DNA from: Streptomyces sp. PT12
Lineage (GTDB): Bacteria; Actinomycetota; Actinomycetes; Streptomycetales; Streptomycetaceae
DNA: 43,329 nt
Direction of reading: 5' to 3'
NCBI RefSeq assembly: GCF_003311645.1
Contig: NZ_QEST01000037.1
Span: forward strand, 1-43,329
Positions 8,369-16,276 of the stretch are shown here, piece by piece. A model generated the notes under the pieces. It was not told the origin of the DNA, did no database searches, and saw nothing but the letters and a program-made list of their open reading frames with translations. The position numbers and the translations under genes were made by a program. The stretch's first letter is position 1. Every line of letters starts with the position of its first letter.

Positions 8369-9298
8369 ATGGGGTCCCCCGCGCAAGCCGTCACCGTTCG
8401 TGTGCCCGCCAAGGTCAACGTCCAGCTGGCCGTCGGGCCGCCGCGCGCCGACGGGTTCCACGACCTGGCCAATGTCTTCCTCGCCGTCGGCATCCACGAC
8501 CACGTCACCGCGACCCCGGCCGACGCGCTCGCCGTCACCTGCGCTGGCCCTGGCAGCGACGACGTTCCCCTTGACCCCGAGGCCAACCTCGCCGCCCGCG
8601 CCGCGACCCTGCTCGCGGCCCTGCACGGCATCGAGCCCGCCGTCCGGCTGCACATCGACAAGGACATCCCCGTCGCCGGGGGCATGGCGGGCGGCAGCGC
8701 CGACGCCGCGGGCGCGCTCCTCGCGTGCGACACCCTGTGGGGCACCGCCACCCCAAGGCCCGAGCTCATCAAGCTCTGCGCCGAGTTGGGCTCCGATGTG
8801 CCCTTCAGCCTGGTGGGCGGCGCCGCGCTGGGGCGGGGGAGGGGGGAGCTACTGACCGAGCTGCCGGTGTCGGGCGCGTTCCACTGGGTGTTCGCCCTCG
8901 CCGACGGCGGCCTCGCCACCCCCGCCGTCTACCGCGAGTGCGACCGGCTGCGCGACGCCGACGGCGTTCACCCGCCGCGCCCCGAGCCCACCCCCGCGCT
9001 GCTCGACGCCCTGCGCGACGGCGACGCCCGCGCGCTGGCCGCCACCCTGGCCAACGACCTCCAGCCCGCCGCCCTCTCGCTGCGCCCCTCGCTCGCCGCC
9101 ACCCTCGCCGCGGGGGCGGAGGCGGGCGCGCTCGCCGGGCTCGTCTCGGGGTCGGGACCCACGTGCGCGTTCCTCGCCGACGGCGCCGACGCCGCGGCCC
9201 GCGTCGCCGCCGCGCTCAGGGCCGGGGGCACATGCGCGGACGCCCGCGCGACGACGGGCCCCGCCGCCGGGGCGACTACCATCGAGTCCCATGCCTGA
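8369..9298 (+). CDS. ispE: 4-diphosphocytidyl-2-C-methyl-D-erythritol kinase
   Basis: 309 aa, GHMP kinase. IspE phosphorylates CDP-methylerythritol at the 2-OH in the MEP pathway for isoprenoid precursors. Visible are the N-terminal RVPAKVNVQL motif with its Lys, the ATP loop PVAGGMAGGSADAAG (101-115), GSDVPFSLVGGAALGRGRGE, and the C-terminal GLVSGSGPTCAFLA motif. The protein is complete. The last 8 nt overlap the start of the ABC-F remnant, as ispE and its ABC-F gene normally lie together in Streptomyces. Confidence 0.95.
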   Translation: MGSPAQAVTVRVPAKVNVQLAVGPPRADGFHDLANVFLAVGIHDHVTATPADALAVTCAGPGSDDVPLDPEANLAARAATLLAALHGIEPAVRLHIDKDIPVAGGMAGGSADAAGALLACDTLWGTATPRPELIKLCAELGSDVPFSLVGGAALGRGRGELLTELPVSGAFHWVFALADGGLATPAVYRECDRLRDADGVHPPRPEPTPALLDALRDGDARALAATLANDLQPAALSLRPSLAATLAAGAEAGALAGLVSGSGPTCAFLADGADAAARVAAALRAGGTCADARATTGPAAGATTIESHA

Positions 9299-9783
9299 GT
9301 CCCCCAAGTCCGCCCGGAATCTCGCCAAGCTGGAGTCCGTCGGCAAGGTGTACGGCACCCGCGCGGTGCTCGACGGAGTCTCGCTCGGCGTCGGCGAGGG
9401 CGACCGGATCGGCGTCGTGGGGCGCGACGGCGACGGCAAGACCACGCTCGTGCGCGTCCCCGCCCGCCAGGAGGAGCCCGACGACGGGCGCGTCACCCAC
9501 TCGGGGGGCCTGCGCCTCGGGGTGCTCGCCCAGCACGACCCGCTCGACCCGTCCGCCACCGTCCGCCAGGAGGTCATCGGCGACCTCGCCGACCACGAGT
9601 GGGCGGGCGACGCCCGCGTGCGCGCCGTGCTCACCGGGCTGTTCGGCGGCCTCGACCTGCCCGGCTTCCCCGCGGGCCTCGACACGGTGATCGGCCCGCT
9701 CTCCGGCGGCGAGCGGCGGCGGCGGCTCCAGATCCTGCGGCTGCTGATGGACGAGCCCAACGTGCTGTTCCTTGACGAGCCGA
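9291..9783 (+). pseudogene. Chimeric, truncated ABC-F ATPase (core copy)
   Basis: Remnant of the ABC-F gene that normally follows ispE. Residues 1-136 match an ABC-F first nucleotide-binding domain (Walker A GRDGDGKTT, 44-52; LGVLAQHDPLDPSATV). From the signature LSGGERRR (137-144) the text switches to RLQILRLLMDEPNVLFLDEP, the wording usual for the second domain (the first normally reads ALAKLL...LDEPTNHLDVEGI). It therefore looks as if recombination between the two LSGGERRR motifs deleted the middle, and the gene was then cut inside the Walker B region. The frame runs on through unrelated sequence to TAG at 9927-9929. TACCAT (9277-9282) is a possible leaderless -10. Both events are inferred from motif wording. 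Confidence 0.8.
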
Positions 9784-9928
9784 ACACTCAGGAGCCGTAT
9801 GTGGTTCGGCTACCTCCGTTCTCCCGCTCCGAGGGGCGGTCATGGGGTGCTTGCCGCACCCGTGCCGCGCATCGCGTCGCGCGGCCGAGGCCATCTGGCC
9901 GGACTCCGAGGAAGGCCGGTGCGCGGTA

Positions 9929-11725
9929 GTGGCTACGCCGTTGGTGGTGGGGGAAGCCCTGCACTTGGAGTATCCGACGCGAGTGGTCTTCGACTCGGTG
10001 ACGGTCGGCGTCGAGGAAGGCGATCGCGTCGGGATCGTGGGCCGCAACGGTGACGGCAAGTCGAGCCTGCTGGGAATGCTCAGCGGCGTGATCGAGCCGC
10101 AGGCGGGCCGGGTTACGCGGCGAGGCGGGGTGCGCTTCGGGGTGCTGTCGCAGTCCGACGACCTCGACCCGGCGGCGACGGTCGGCGGGTCGATCGTCGG
10201 TGACCGGCCGGAGCACGAGTGGGCCAGCGACGCCAGGGTCCGCGACGTGATCGGCGGGCTCGTCGCCGATCTGCCGTGGGATGCGAGGATCGGCGAGCTG
10301 AGCGGCGGGCAGCGTCGCCGGGTCGCGCTGGCCGCGTTGCTGATCGGCGAGTGGGATGTCATCGCTCTGGATGAGCCGACAAACCATCTCGACGTCGAGG
10401 GCATCGCCTGGCTGGCCGGGCACCTGCGGAACCGCTGGGCGAGGAACTCAGGGGGCCTGTTGGTCGTGACGCACGACCGCTGGTTCCTCGATGAGGTCTG
10501 CACCGAGACGTGGGAGGTCCACGACATGACCGTGGAGCCGTTCGAGGGCGGCTACGCCGCCTATGTGCTGCAACGGGTCGAACGGGACCGGATCAACGCC
10601 GTCACCGAGGCCAAACGCCAGAACCTCATGCGCAAGGAACTGGCGTGGCTACGACGCGGCGCACCCGCCCGCACGTCCAAGCCGAAGTTCCGCGTCGACG
10701 CCGCCAGCCAACTGATCGAGGACGTACCGCCGGTTCGCAACCCCATCGAGCTGCAACGCCTCGCCGTCGCCCGCCTGGGCAAGCAGGTGGTCGACCTGGA
10801 AGGCGTGGGCGTGCGCTACGGCGACCGCGACGTGCTGCGCGACGTGACGTGGCGGATCGCCCCCGGCGAGCGGACCGGGATACTCGGAGCGAACGGGAGC
10901 GGCAAGTCAACGCTGCTGGGCCTGATCGCCGGAACCGTGCAGCCCACGTCGGGCCGGATCAAGACGGGCAAGACCGTGCGACTCGGACTGCTCGACCAGC
11001 AGTTCTCCCAGCTCGCGGACATCGGCGGCGACCGGGTGCGCGAAGTGCTGGCCCGCACGCAGACGACCTTCGCGATCGACGGCAAAGACCTCACGCCGGC
11101 GCAACTGCTGGAACGCCTCGGCTTCGCCCGCCCGCACCTCTCCACAAGGGTCGCCGAACTGTCGGGCGGTCAGAAGCGGCGGCTACAACTCCTGCTCCTG
11201 CTGCTGAATGAACCTAACCTCATCGCTCTCGATGAACCTGCGAACGATGTTGACGCCGACATGCTGGCCGCGATGGAGGACCTGCTGGACTCGTGGCCGG
11301 GAACTCTGATCGTCGTCTCGCACGACCGCTACATGCTGGAACGGGTCACCGACCAGCAGTACGCCATCCTCGACGGACGCTTGCGGCACCTGCCCGGCGG
11401 AGTGGACGAGTACCTGCGGCTGCGGCGCGAACAGCCGACATCGCGCACGAGCGGCCCGATCACCCCGACGACCGCCGATGCGGGAGCGGGCGCGCCCGCG
11501 CTCTCCGGCTCCGAACGACGCACCGCGCAGAAGGAAGTCGCCTCGATCGAACGCCGTCTCGACAGACTCCACGCCGAGGTGAAAGCCCTGCACCAGCGCA
11601 TGGCCGAGCACGACCAGGGCGACTACGAGGGTCTACAGAAGCTCGCAGACAACCTCCGCGCCGTCGAGGACGAGACGACCGAACTCGAAGAACGCTGGCT
11701 GGAGCTCTCCGACATGATCGACTAG
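9929..11725 (+). CDS. ABC-F family ATPase (complete, island copy)
   Basis: 598 aa from GTG 9929, which overlaps the TAG ending the preceding frame. ABC-F proteins have two fused ATPase domains and no membrane part. They act on ribosomes as translation factors or antibiotic-protection factors. Domain 1 has Walker A GRNGDGKSS (38-46), signature LSGGQRRR (124-131) and Walker B LDEPTNHLD (147-155). The linker ends in RKELAWLRRGAPARTSK. Domain 2 has GANGSGKST, LSGGQKRR and ALDEPANDVD, with Ala in place of the usual Thr. A charged coiled-coil tail ends the protein. The linker matches the actinobacterial group to which the broken core copy belongs, so this copy may replace its function. Whether it protects against an antibiotic cannot be told from sequence. 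Confidence 0.9.
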   Translation: MATPLVVGEALHLEYPTRVVFDSVTVGVEEGDRVGIVGRNGDGKSSLLGMLSGVIEPQAGRVTRRGGVRFGVLSQSDDLDPAATVGGSIVGDRPEHEWASDARVRDVIGGLVADLPWDARIGELSGGQRRRVALAALLIGEWDVIALDEPTNHLDVEGIAWLAGHLRNRWARNSGGLLVVTHDRWFLDEVCTETWEVHDMTVEPFEGGYAAYVLQRVERDRINAVTEAKRQNLMRKELAWLRRGAPARTSKPKFRVDAASQLIEDVPPVRNPIELQRLAVARLGKQVVDLEGVGVRYGDRDVLRDVTWRIAPGERTGILGANGSGKSTLLGLIAGTVQPTSGRIKTGKTVRLGLLDQQFSQLADIGGDRVREVLARTQTTFAIDGKDLTPAQLLERLGFARPHLSTRVAELSGGQKRRLQLLLLLLNEPNLIALDEPANDVDADMLAAMEDLLDSWPGTLIVVSHDRYMLERVTDQQYAILDGRLRHLPGGVDEYLRLRREQPTSRTSGPITPTTADAGAGAPALSGSERRTAQKEVASIERRLDRLHAEVKALHQRMAEHDQGDYEGLQKLADNLRAVEDETTELEERWLELSDMID

Positions 11726-11882
11726 GCCAGTCTCTTGGCGTAGTCCTCGGGGAGCACGGCGGCGTGCATGGTCTCGCGTCGCTGACGTCGCTCCTGCGCC
11801 CGGACGGTGAGAAGCACGATGAGGCTGACCGGCCCGATCCAGAGGAACGTGAGGGTATGTGCGGAGCATCGCGGGCTCTTTC
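11722..11882 (-). pseudogene. Possible remnant of a small membrane protein
   Basis: On the minus strand one frame with no start codon reads a hydrophobic stretch (TFLWIGPVSLIVLLTV), then a charged tail ending PEDYAKRLA and TAG. It looks like the 3' end of a membrane protein gene convergent with the ABC-F gene. A TGA precedes it at once and no family is recognised. Bases 11883-11974 hold nothing I can support. Confidence 0.25.
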
Positions 11883-11974
11883 GTCGTCATAGCGCGACGG
11901 GTGTCCGTCGTGGAGGCGGCTATGAACCGAGTGCCCGCGAGGGGCCGTCCCGAAGGACCCGCGTAGTTCGCTGA

Positions 11975-12232
11975 ACCTGCCTCGCTCCCGAGTCGCGGAT
12001 CACGCCTGGCCTGCTGGATCACACGGCTCAGACAGAGCGGCACGGGTTCGGCACGCTCATCCCGGCCGACACGGAATGGCCCGCCGGGCTGAACGACCTG
12101 GGCGAGCGTGCCCCCTACCTGCTGTGGACGCGCGGCGCGGCCTCCTTCTTAACGACGGCGCTGAGCGATCGAGCCACGATCACCGGCTCACGCGCCGCGA
12201 CCTCCTAGGGCGAGCAGATCGCGGGCGAGCTG
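11975..12232 (+). pseudogene. dprA remnant with in-frame stop
   Basis: One frame reads GTLIPADTEWPAGLNDLGER, then APYLLWTRGAASFL, TITGSRAATS, a TAG (12206-12208), and GEQIAGEL. This matches the DprA/Smf DNA-processing family (typically I.P.d..WP..L.dLg..aP..LW.rG, then tGaRaaT.YGe), where the TAG replaces the conserved Tyr. DprA loads RecA on incoming single-stranded DNA. Only about 80 residues survive: the 5' end follows an in-frame TGA at 11972 and the match stops at about 12232. A rare TTA codon is present. The gene is dead, but it marks the block as coming from another replicon. Confidence 0.75.
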
Positions 12233-12265
12233 CGACGGGTCTCGCCGATGAGGAACGGGTCGTGG

Positions 12266-12463
12266 TCTACCGGCGTGGGCGATTGCGCTGGTCACAGATG
12301 TGACGCAGACGACGAACAGGGAGGCGGCGATGGCTTCGGTGGGTTCGAGGCCACCGACATGGGTCAGCAGCGGGACCATCAGGATGGAACCGCCGCCTCC
12401 AAGCGGACCGAGCGAGAGCCCCACCAGCGTGGTCAGGCCGGCGATGAGTAGCAGATGGTTCAT
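12266..12463 (-). pseudogene. Truncated TauE/SafE-family sulfite/anion exporter
   Basis: Only the first 66 residues are recognisable: a first membrane helix, the family signature GLSLGPLGGGGSILMVP, and a second helix ending VTSVTSAIAHAGR. Complete TauE/SafE proteins have about 250 residues and eight helices; they export sulfite or related anions. Past 12266 the frame reads unrelated sequence and reaches the reverse complement of the dprA remnant, so a deletion junction lies at about 12233-12265. The ATG overlaps the lnt stop (ATGA), so tauE was once the last gene of the lnt operon. Confidence 0.8.
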
Positions 12464-14148
12464 CGGTCGCGTTCGTGGCGGCCGGTGCCACTGAGTCCGC
12501 CAGAGTCCGGTGCCCGATGGTGTCGTGCGCGGTCGCGTAGCAGGGGGAGAGCGAGGACGAGGAACGTGGCGAGTGTGCCCGAGGCGATGAGCGCCTGGAT
12601 CGGCTGCCCTAGCACGACGGCGGCGGTAAGGCCGTCTCGGAGTTCGAGTTCGGCGAGCATGAGACCCGGTTCATCCGCGGGCAGTGCGGCCACGGTAGTG
12701 CCGTTCGGGGCGAGGACTTGGCTGGTTCCGGTGGTGGAGAGGTTGACTACGCTGCGGCCGGTTTCGATGGCTCGCATGCGCGCGAACGCAAGCTGTTGCA
12801 GGTTCTCGTCAGTGCCGCGGAAGTCGGCGTTGTTTGTCTGGAACATGAGCACTTGGGCGCTGCTGCGTGTGCTTTCGTGGATGACGTCATCGAATGCCAC
12901 GTCGAAGCAGATCGCCAGTCCCACGTCCACCCCGTCGACCTCGATGGCGGGCGTGTCGGTGCCGGCGGCGTACTCGCGTTGGAGTTGGTCCACCAGGCTG
13001 GGTACGAGCGTCTCGTAGAGCCAGCGGTCGGGCACGTACTCGCCGAACGGGACGGGATGGCGTTTGGCGTGGGCGGCGACCGGGCCGGTCGAGGTCCAGA
13101 GGAAAGAGGTGTTGAAGACCATGTGGCCGTCTGCCGAGGCGGCATTGAGCAGGATCGGCGCACCGTATCGGGCGGCTGCGTCGCTGAGCACCTGGGCGGT
13201 GGCCTCATCGGCGAGAGGGTCAATGTCCACGCCGCCCTCTGGCCAGAGCACGATGTCGACCTGCTCGTCCTCCAGGGGGGCGGAGGCGGCGAGTTGAGAC
13301 TCCAGGACCGCGCCTGGCTCGTGCTCATCGACGTAAGCGGCGGGGCCGTTGCCCTGTACAGCGCCGACTCGGATGGTGCCTGCGTGACTGGTCGGGAACT
13401 GCGGCACCAGTAGCAGCATCGCCGCGAGCCCGAAGGCGGGGATCGGAGCTGTCCACCGGAGCGCGTGCGTGCTGCTGCGGTACTCCGTAGTGTCACCGCG
13501 CGGCGGGCGTCTGTGCACGGTCCAGCGGGTTGCTTCGATGGCGGCGGCGCACAGGAGGGCCATCAAAAATCCCAGGCCGGAGACGCCGACCCATGATGCG
13601 ACCGGCGCGATGGGGCTTTCCGATTGACTCATGGCGATCCTTGCCCACGGGAATCCGCCGTAGGGCCAGGAGCCCATGAGGAGTTCGCGGACCGTCCAGG
13701 CCCCGGCCACCAGTGCCGGCAGTGCGAGCAGTCGCACCGCGGGGGTGTCGCGCCGATACGGCAGCCATCGATAGGCCCATGCGATCGGCACCGTCAGTAG
13801 GGCCGAGTAGATCGTCAGTGCGCTGGCCAGCGCCACCCAAGGGACCCAGTTCAGGGGATGCTCACCGAGAAACTGTGCCGCCCAGGACACGTGCGGAAAC
13901 CAGAACGCTGCGCCAAAGATTGCCCCGACCAGCACGGCACTCCAGGTGCCTCGACCGATGAGAGTGAGCAGAGCGAGCGTTACCGAGGCGAATGTCAGCG
14001 GCCACCATCCGAGCGAGGGAAAGGCCGCATCCAGCGCGAGCCCGGCGACTGCGGCTGCGGGCGCTGCCGCCCACAGAGGAAACAGCGGCCGTGGCGGGGT
14101 CGGCGCTTGGGTGTGATCGCGAGATTCGCGGCACGTGGCGTGGCTCAT
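12460..14148 (-). CDS. lnt: Apolipoprotein N-acyltransferase
   Basis: 562 aa. Lnt adds the third acyl chain to the N-terminal Cys of lipoproteins in the membrane. About six helices (residues 25-250) precede the periplasmic-side nitrilase domain and a final helix (about 525-545). The catalytic triad is visible: E304 in LWPEGG, K362 in AKRHPVPFGEYVP and C414 in AICFDVAFDD. It overlaps the lipoprotein gene upstream and tauE downstream by 4 nt each, so it belongs to the dsbA-ccdA-lipoprotein-lnt-tauE operon. Streptomyces usually has its own chromosomal lnt genes, so this is likely an extra copy, perhaps dedicated to the neighbouring lipoprotein. Confidence 0.93.
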   Translation of the reverse strand: MSHATCRESRDHTQAPTPPRPLFPLWAAAPAAAVAGLALDAAFPSLGWWPLTFASVTLALLTLIGRGTWSAVLVGAIFGAAFWFPHVSWAAQFLGEHPLNWVPWVALASALTIYSALLTVPIAWAYRWLPYRRDTPAVRLLALPALVAGAWTVRELLMGSWPYGGFPWARIAMSQSESPIAPVASWVGVSGLGFLMALLCAAAIEATRWTVHRRPPRGDTTEYRSSTHALRWTAPIPAFGLAAMLLLVPQFPTSHAGTIRVGAVQGNGPAAYVDEHEPGAVLESQLAASAPLEDEQVDIVLWPEGGVDIDPLADEATAQVLSDAAARYGAPILLNAASADGHMVFNTSFLWTSTGPVAAHAKRHPVPFGEYVPDRWLYETLVPSLVDQLQREYAAGTDTPAIEVDGVDVGLAICFDVAFDDVIHESTRSSAQVLMFQTNNADFRGTDENLQQLAFARMRAIETGRSVVNLSTTGTSQVLAPNGTTVAALPADEPGLMLAELELRDGLTAAVVLGQPIQALIASGTLATFLVLALPLLRDRARHHRAPDSGGLSGTGRHERDR

Positions 14149-15404
14149 CGCGTCGAGTCCACGTGGGACACTGCCGGTGAGGTCATCGCATGCCGCTCGT
14201 TGCCTGCCTCATGGGCCGCCCTCCTCGTCCATGAAGCCTGCTCTGAGATCGTGGCCAGGAGACGTCGATTGCCATCGAGAAGGACGGCGGCTCCGTTGAT
14301 GCTGATGTGTGAGGGGACGATGATCGGTCCTCGCCCGTCGGGTTCGTAGGCTTGGGCGACGTCGCCGGTGATGACGTTGTGGACGCGGATTGCGCCGCCT
14401 TCGCGCAGGTACAGGAAGACCCCGCCGATCGCGGCGATGGTGGTCTGGTCATCGACGGACAGCGACCACAATGACTGGTTGTTGGCGTCGTAGGCGTGCA
14501 GTCCGGCGGCGTCGAGGATCACGAGGGTGCCGGTGGTCGGGTCGACCGCCGCGTCGCGTGCAGTGTCGTTGAGTACGACGCCTTGGTGGAGGTCGATGAG
14601 CGCACCGGCGGTGTCGGAGGTGGAGATGAGCGCGAGCCCGTCAGCCGGCGCGGGGCGCAGGGCGGCGCTGATGGACGCCGCGGTCCAGCCGTGCTCAGCC
14701 AGAGGGGTGCGCCACAGCTCCCCGCCGTCGGTCGTGTTGCGCGCGATCAGAGCGTCCTCATGGGTGACTAAGACGATGCCTTGGTACTCACCGATGATGC
14801 GCAGTCCTTCCGAGCCCGATTCGGTAGCCGCGACCTCCCCGGTGGTGGGGTCGAGCGCGACGCGGGGGCCGGTCTGGCCCATGTAGCTCTCGGGGGGTGC
14901 GGCGAAGACCAGGCCGGGACCCTGGTAGGGGCCGGGGACTTCGACCGGACCCCAGACGTGTTCGCCGGTGGTCAGGTCGTAGGCGGCGGCGGTGGTGGCG
15001 GCCAGAGCGTCGGCGGTGGTTTCCAGGTCGCCCAGGATCGCGAGGGCTCGCCCGTGCGCGTCCATCGTGACTGCGAATCCGGTGCAGCTCGCCGGGCGTT
15101 GCGCGGCCCACAAGACCTCACCGTGCACGTCCACGGCCGTGAACTCCAGCACTCCGTCGCGCTCGTCGGCGGCGACATAGACGCCTTCGGCGTACTGCGC
15201 GGCTGTGTCCCACCCGGGGTCTACGACCTCCAGCTCCTCGAAAGAGGTCGGCAACCGCATCCCCGGGGTATCGACGACCGGCAACGCATCATTGACCGGG
15301 TAGGGGTCTCGCACGGGCTCGGGCTCGGATGCCCCGCAGCCGGTCATCACCAGTACCGCGGCGACGGAGAGTGCCAGGGGGCCGCGTTGTCGAGGTCGCG
15401 TCAT
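14145..15404 (-). CDS. Lipoprotein with PQQ-like beta-propeller
   Basis: 419 aa. A lipoprotein signal peptide ends in the lipobox VMTGC (Cys23), so the protein is anchored outside the cell membrane. The rest shows repeated propeller blades of the PQQ/YVTN type (AYDLTTGEHVWGP, ALDPTTGEVAATE, ARNTTDGGELWRTPL, AYDANNQSLWSL, VHNVITGDVAQAY). No catalytic residue set is evident. Such proteins are often scaffolds or sensors, and the ligand cannot be predicted. Its ATG overlaps the ccdA stop (ATGA) and its stop overlaps the lnt start. A lipoprotein beside its own Lnt is a suggestive pairing. The C-terminal 25 residues after the last blade may be a tail. Confidence 0.85.
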   Translation of the reverse strand: MTRPRQRGPLALSVAAVLVMTGCGASEPEPVRDPYPVNDALPVVDTPGMRLPTSFEELEVVDPGWDTAAQYAEGVYVAADERDGVLEFTAVDVHGEVLWAAQRPASCTGFAVTMDAHGRALAILGDLETTADALAATTAAAYDLTTGEHVWGPVEVPGPYQGPGLVFAAPPESYMGQTGPRVALDPTTGEVAATESGSEGLRIIGEYQGIVLVTHEDALIARNTTDGGELWRTPLAEHGWTAASISAALRPAPADGLALISTSDTAGALIDLHQGVVLNDTARDAAVDPTTGTLVILDAAGLHAYDANNQSLWSLSVDDQTTIAAIGGVFLYLREGGAIRVHNVITGDVAQAYEPDGRGPIIVPSHISINGAAVLLDGNRRLLATISEQASWTRRAAHEAGNERHAMTSPAVSHVDSTR

Positions 15405-16270
15405 CGTTGTTCCGTGGGTTGTTCGCTCGCGGGGGCCTGGGCGCGTTCGCGGTTGCGGCGGTGCCTGGCCCACAGCAGCAGCACGATCGTGGCGATGCCG
15501 AGGACGGCGAGGATGTCCAGGATCGGGTTGGCCAGGATGGAGGCGCGTTCTTGGAGCCAGGCTTGGGTGTCGAGCGGGACGAGCTCGGGGGCGCCGACCA
15601 GGCCGTTGGTGGTCCAGAACAGGATGCCGACTCCCGTGATGAGCAGTCCGGTGACCGCTGAGGTGGTGTGCAGCTCGCGGCCAAGGACGGTGAAGGTCCG
15701 GCCGCGCAGTAGCCGGCGGCCGCGGGCGCCAAGGCGTTGCCAGAGCGCGGCGATCAGCAGCAGCGGCAGGACCATGCCGGCGCCGTAAGCGGCGAGCAGG
15801 AAGCCGGCGGCGAGGGTGTCGCCGCGGGCGGCAGCCAGCGTGAGCACGGCGCCCAGGATCGGACCGGCGCAGAATCCGGCGATCCCGCTGGCCGCTCCCA
15901 GCAGCACGGTCTTGACGAGTCCGGTCGTGGACGCCGCGCGGGAGTGCAGGTCGGCGCCTGGGGGCAGCAGCCGGGAGGGGTCGAACCCGAATCCGAGCGC
16001 CTGCGCGGCGCCCAGGACGATCAGCACGAGGGAGGCGATGAGCACGATCGCCTGCCGGTGGGTCACGAACAGGGTCCCCAGCGCGCCGGCCCCGATGCCG
16101 AGGGGGACGAGCACGATCAGCAGGCCGAGGTAGAAGATCGCGCCGTGCAGCAGCAGCTTCGGGCCGGTGCCGATCGTGGAGGCGAAGAACGCCGGCATCA
16201 GCAGTGCCGCGCACGGGCTGAGCAGCGCGAGGGTGCCGCCGACGAACGCGGCGAGCAGTCCGATGTCCAC
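15401..16270 (-). CDS. CcdA-type transmembrane thiol-disulfide exchanger
   Basis: 289 aa, CcdA/DsbD membrane-domain family. These proteins carry reducing equivalents from cytoplasmic thioredoxin across the membrane to extracytoplasmic thiol proteins. The two redox cysteines lie in family positions: LLSPCAALLMPAF (Cys20) in helix 1 and IAGFCAGPILGA (Cys134) in the corresponding helix of the second half. Seven or more hydrophobic segments are visible; a Gln/Glu-rich cytoplasmic tail ends the protein. Only 6 nt separate it from the dsbA-like gene upstream, so its partner is probably that DsbA-like protein. The name ccdA implies cytochrome c maturation, for which there is no other gene here. Confidence 0.9.
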   Translation of the reverse strand: MDIGLLAAFVGGTLALLSPCAALLMPAFFASTIGTGPKLLLHGAIFYLGLLIVLVPLGIGAGALGTLFVTHRQAIVLIASLVLIVLGAAQALGFGFDPSRLLPPGADLHSRAASTTGLVKTVLLGAASGIAGFCAGPILGAVLTLAAARGDTLAAGFLLAAYGAGMVLPLLLIAALWQRLGARGRRLLRGRTFTVLGRELHTTSAVTGLLITGVGILFWTTNGLVGAPELVPLDTQAWLQERASILANPILDILAVLGIATIVLLLWARHRRNRERAQAPASEQPTEQR

Positions 16271-16276
16271 GCCGCC

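Noticed and set aside
9788-9930. Possible group II intron or IS end at the left island edge (gagccgtatg, tggttcgg words)
   Set aside because: The words recall intron domain V but the required middle part and pairing are missing; only a 5-bp inverted repeat is present.
12076-12303. Open frame starting MARRAERPGRACPL
   Set aside because: It is in a different frame from the dprA match and has no family similarity.
15401-16270. Cytochrome c maturation cluster
   Set aside because: Only the CcdA-like gene is present; no resB, resC, ccsA or haem-binding partner is seen.
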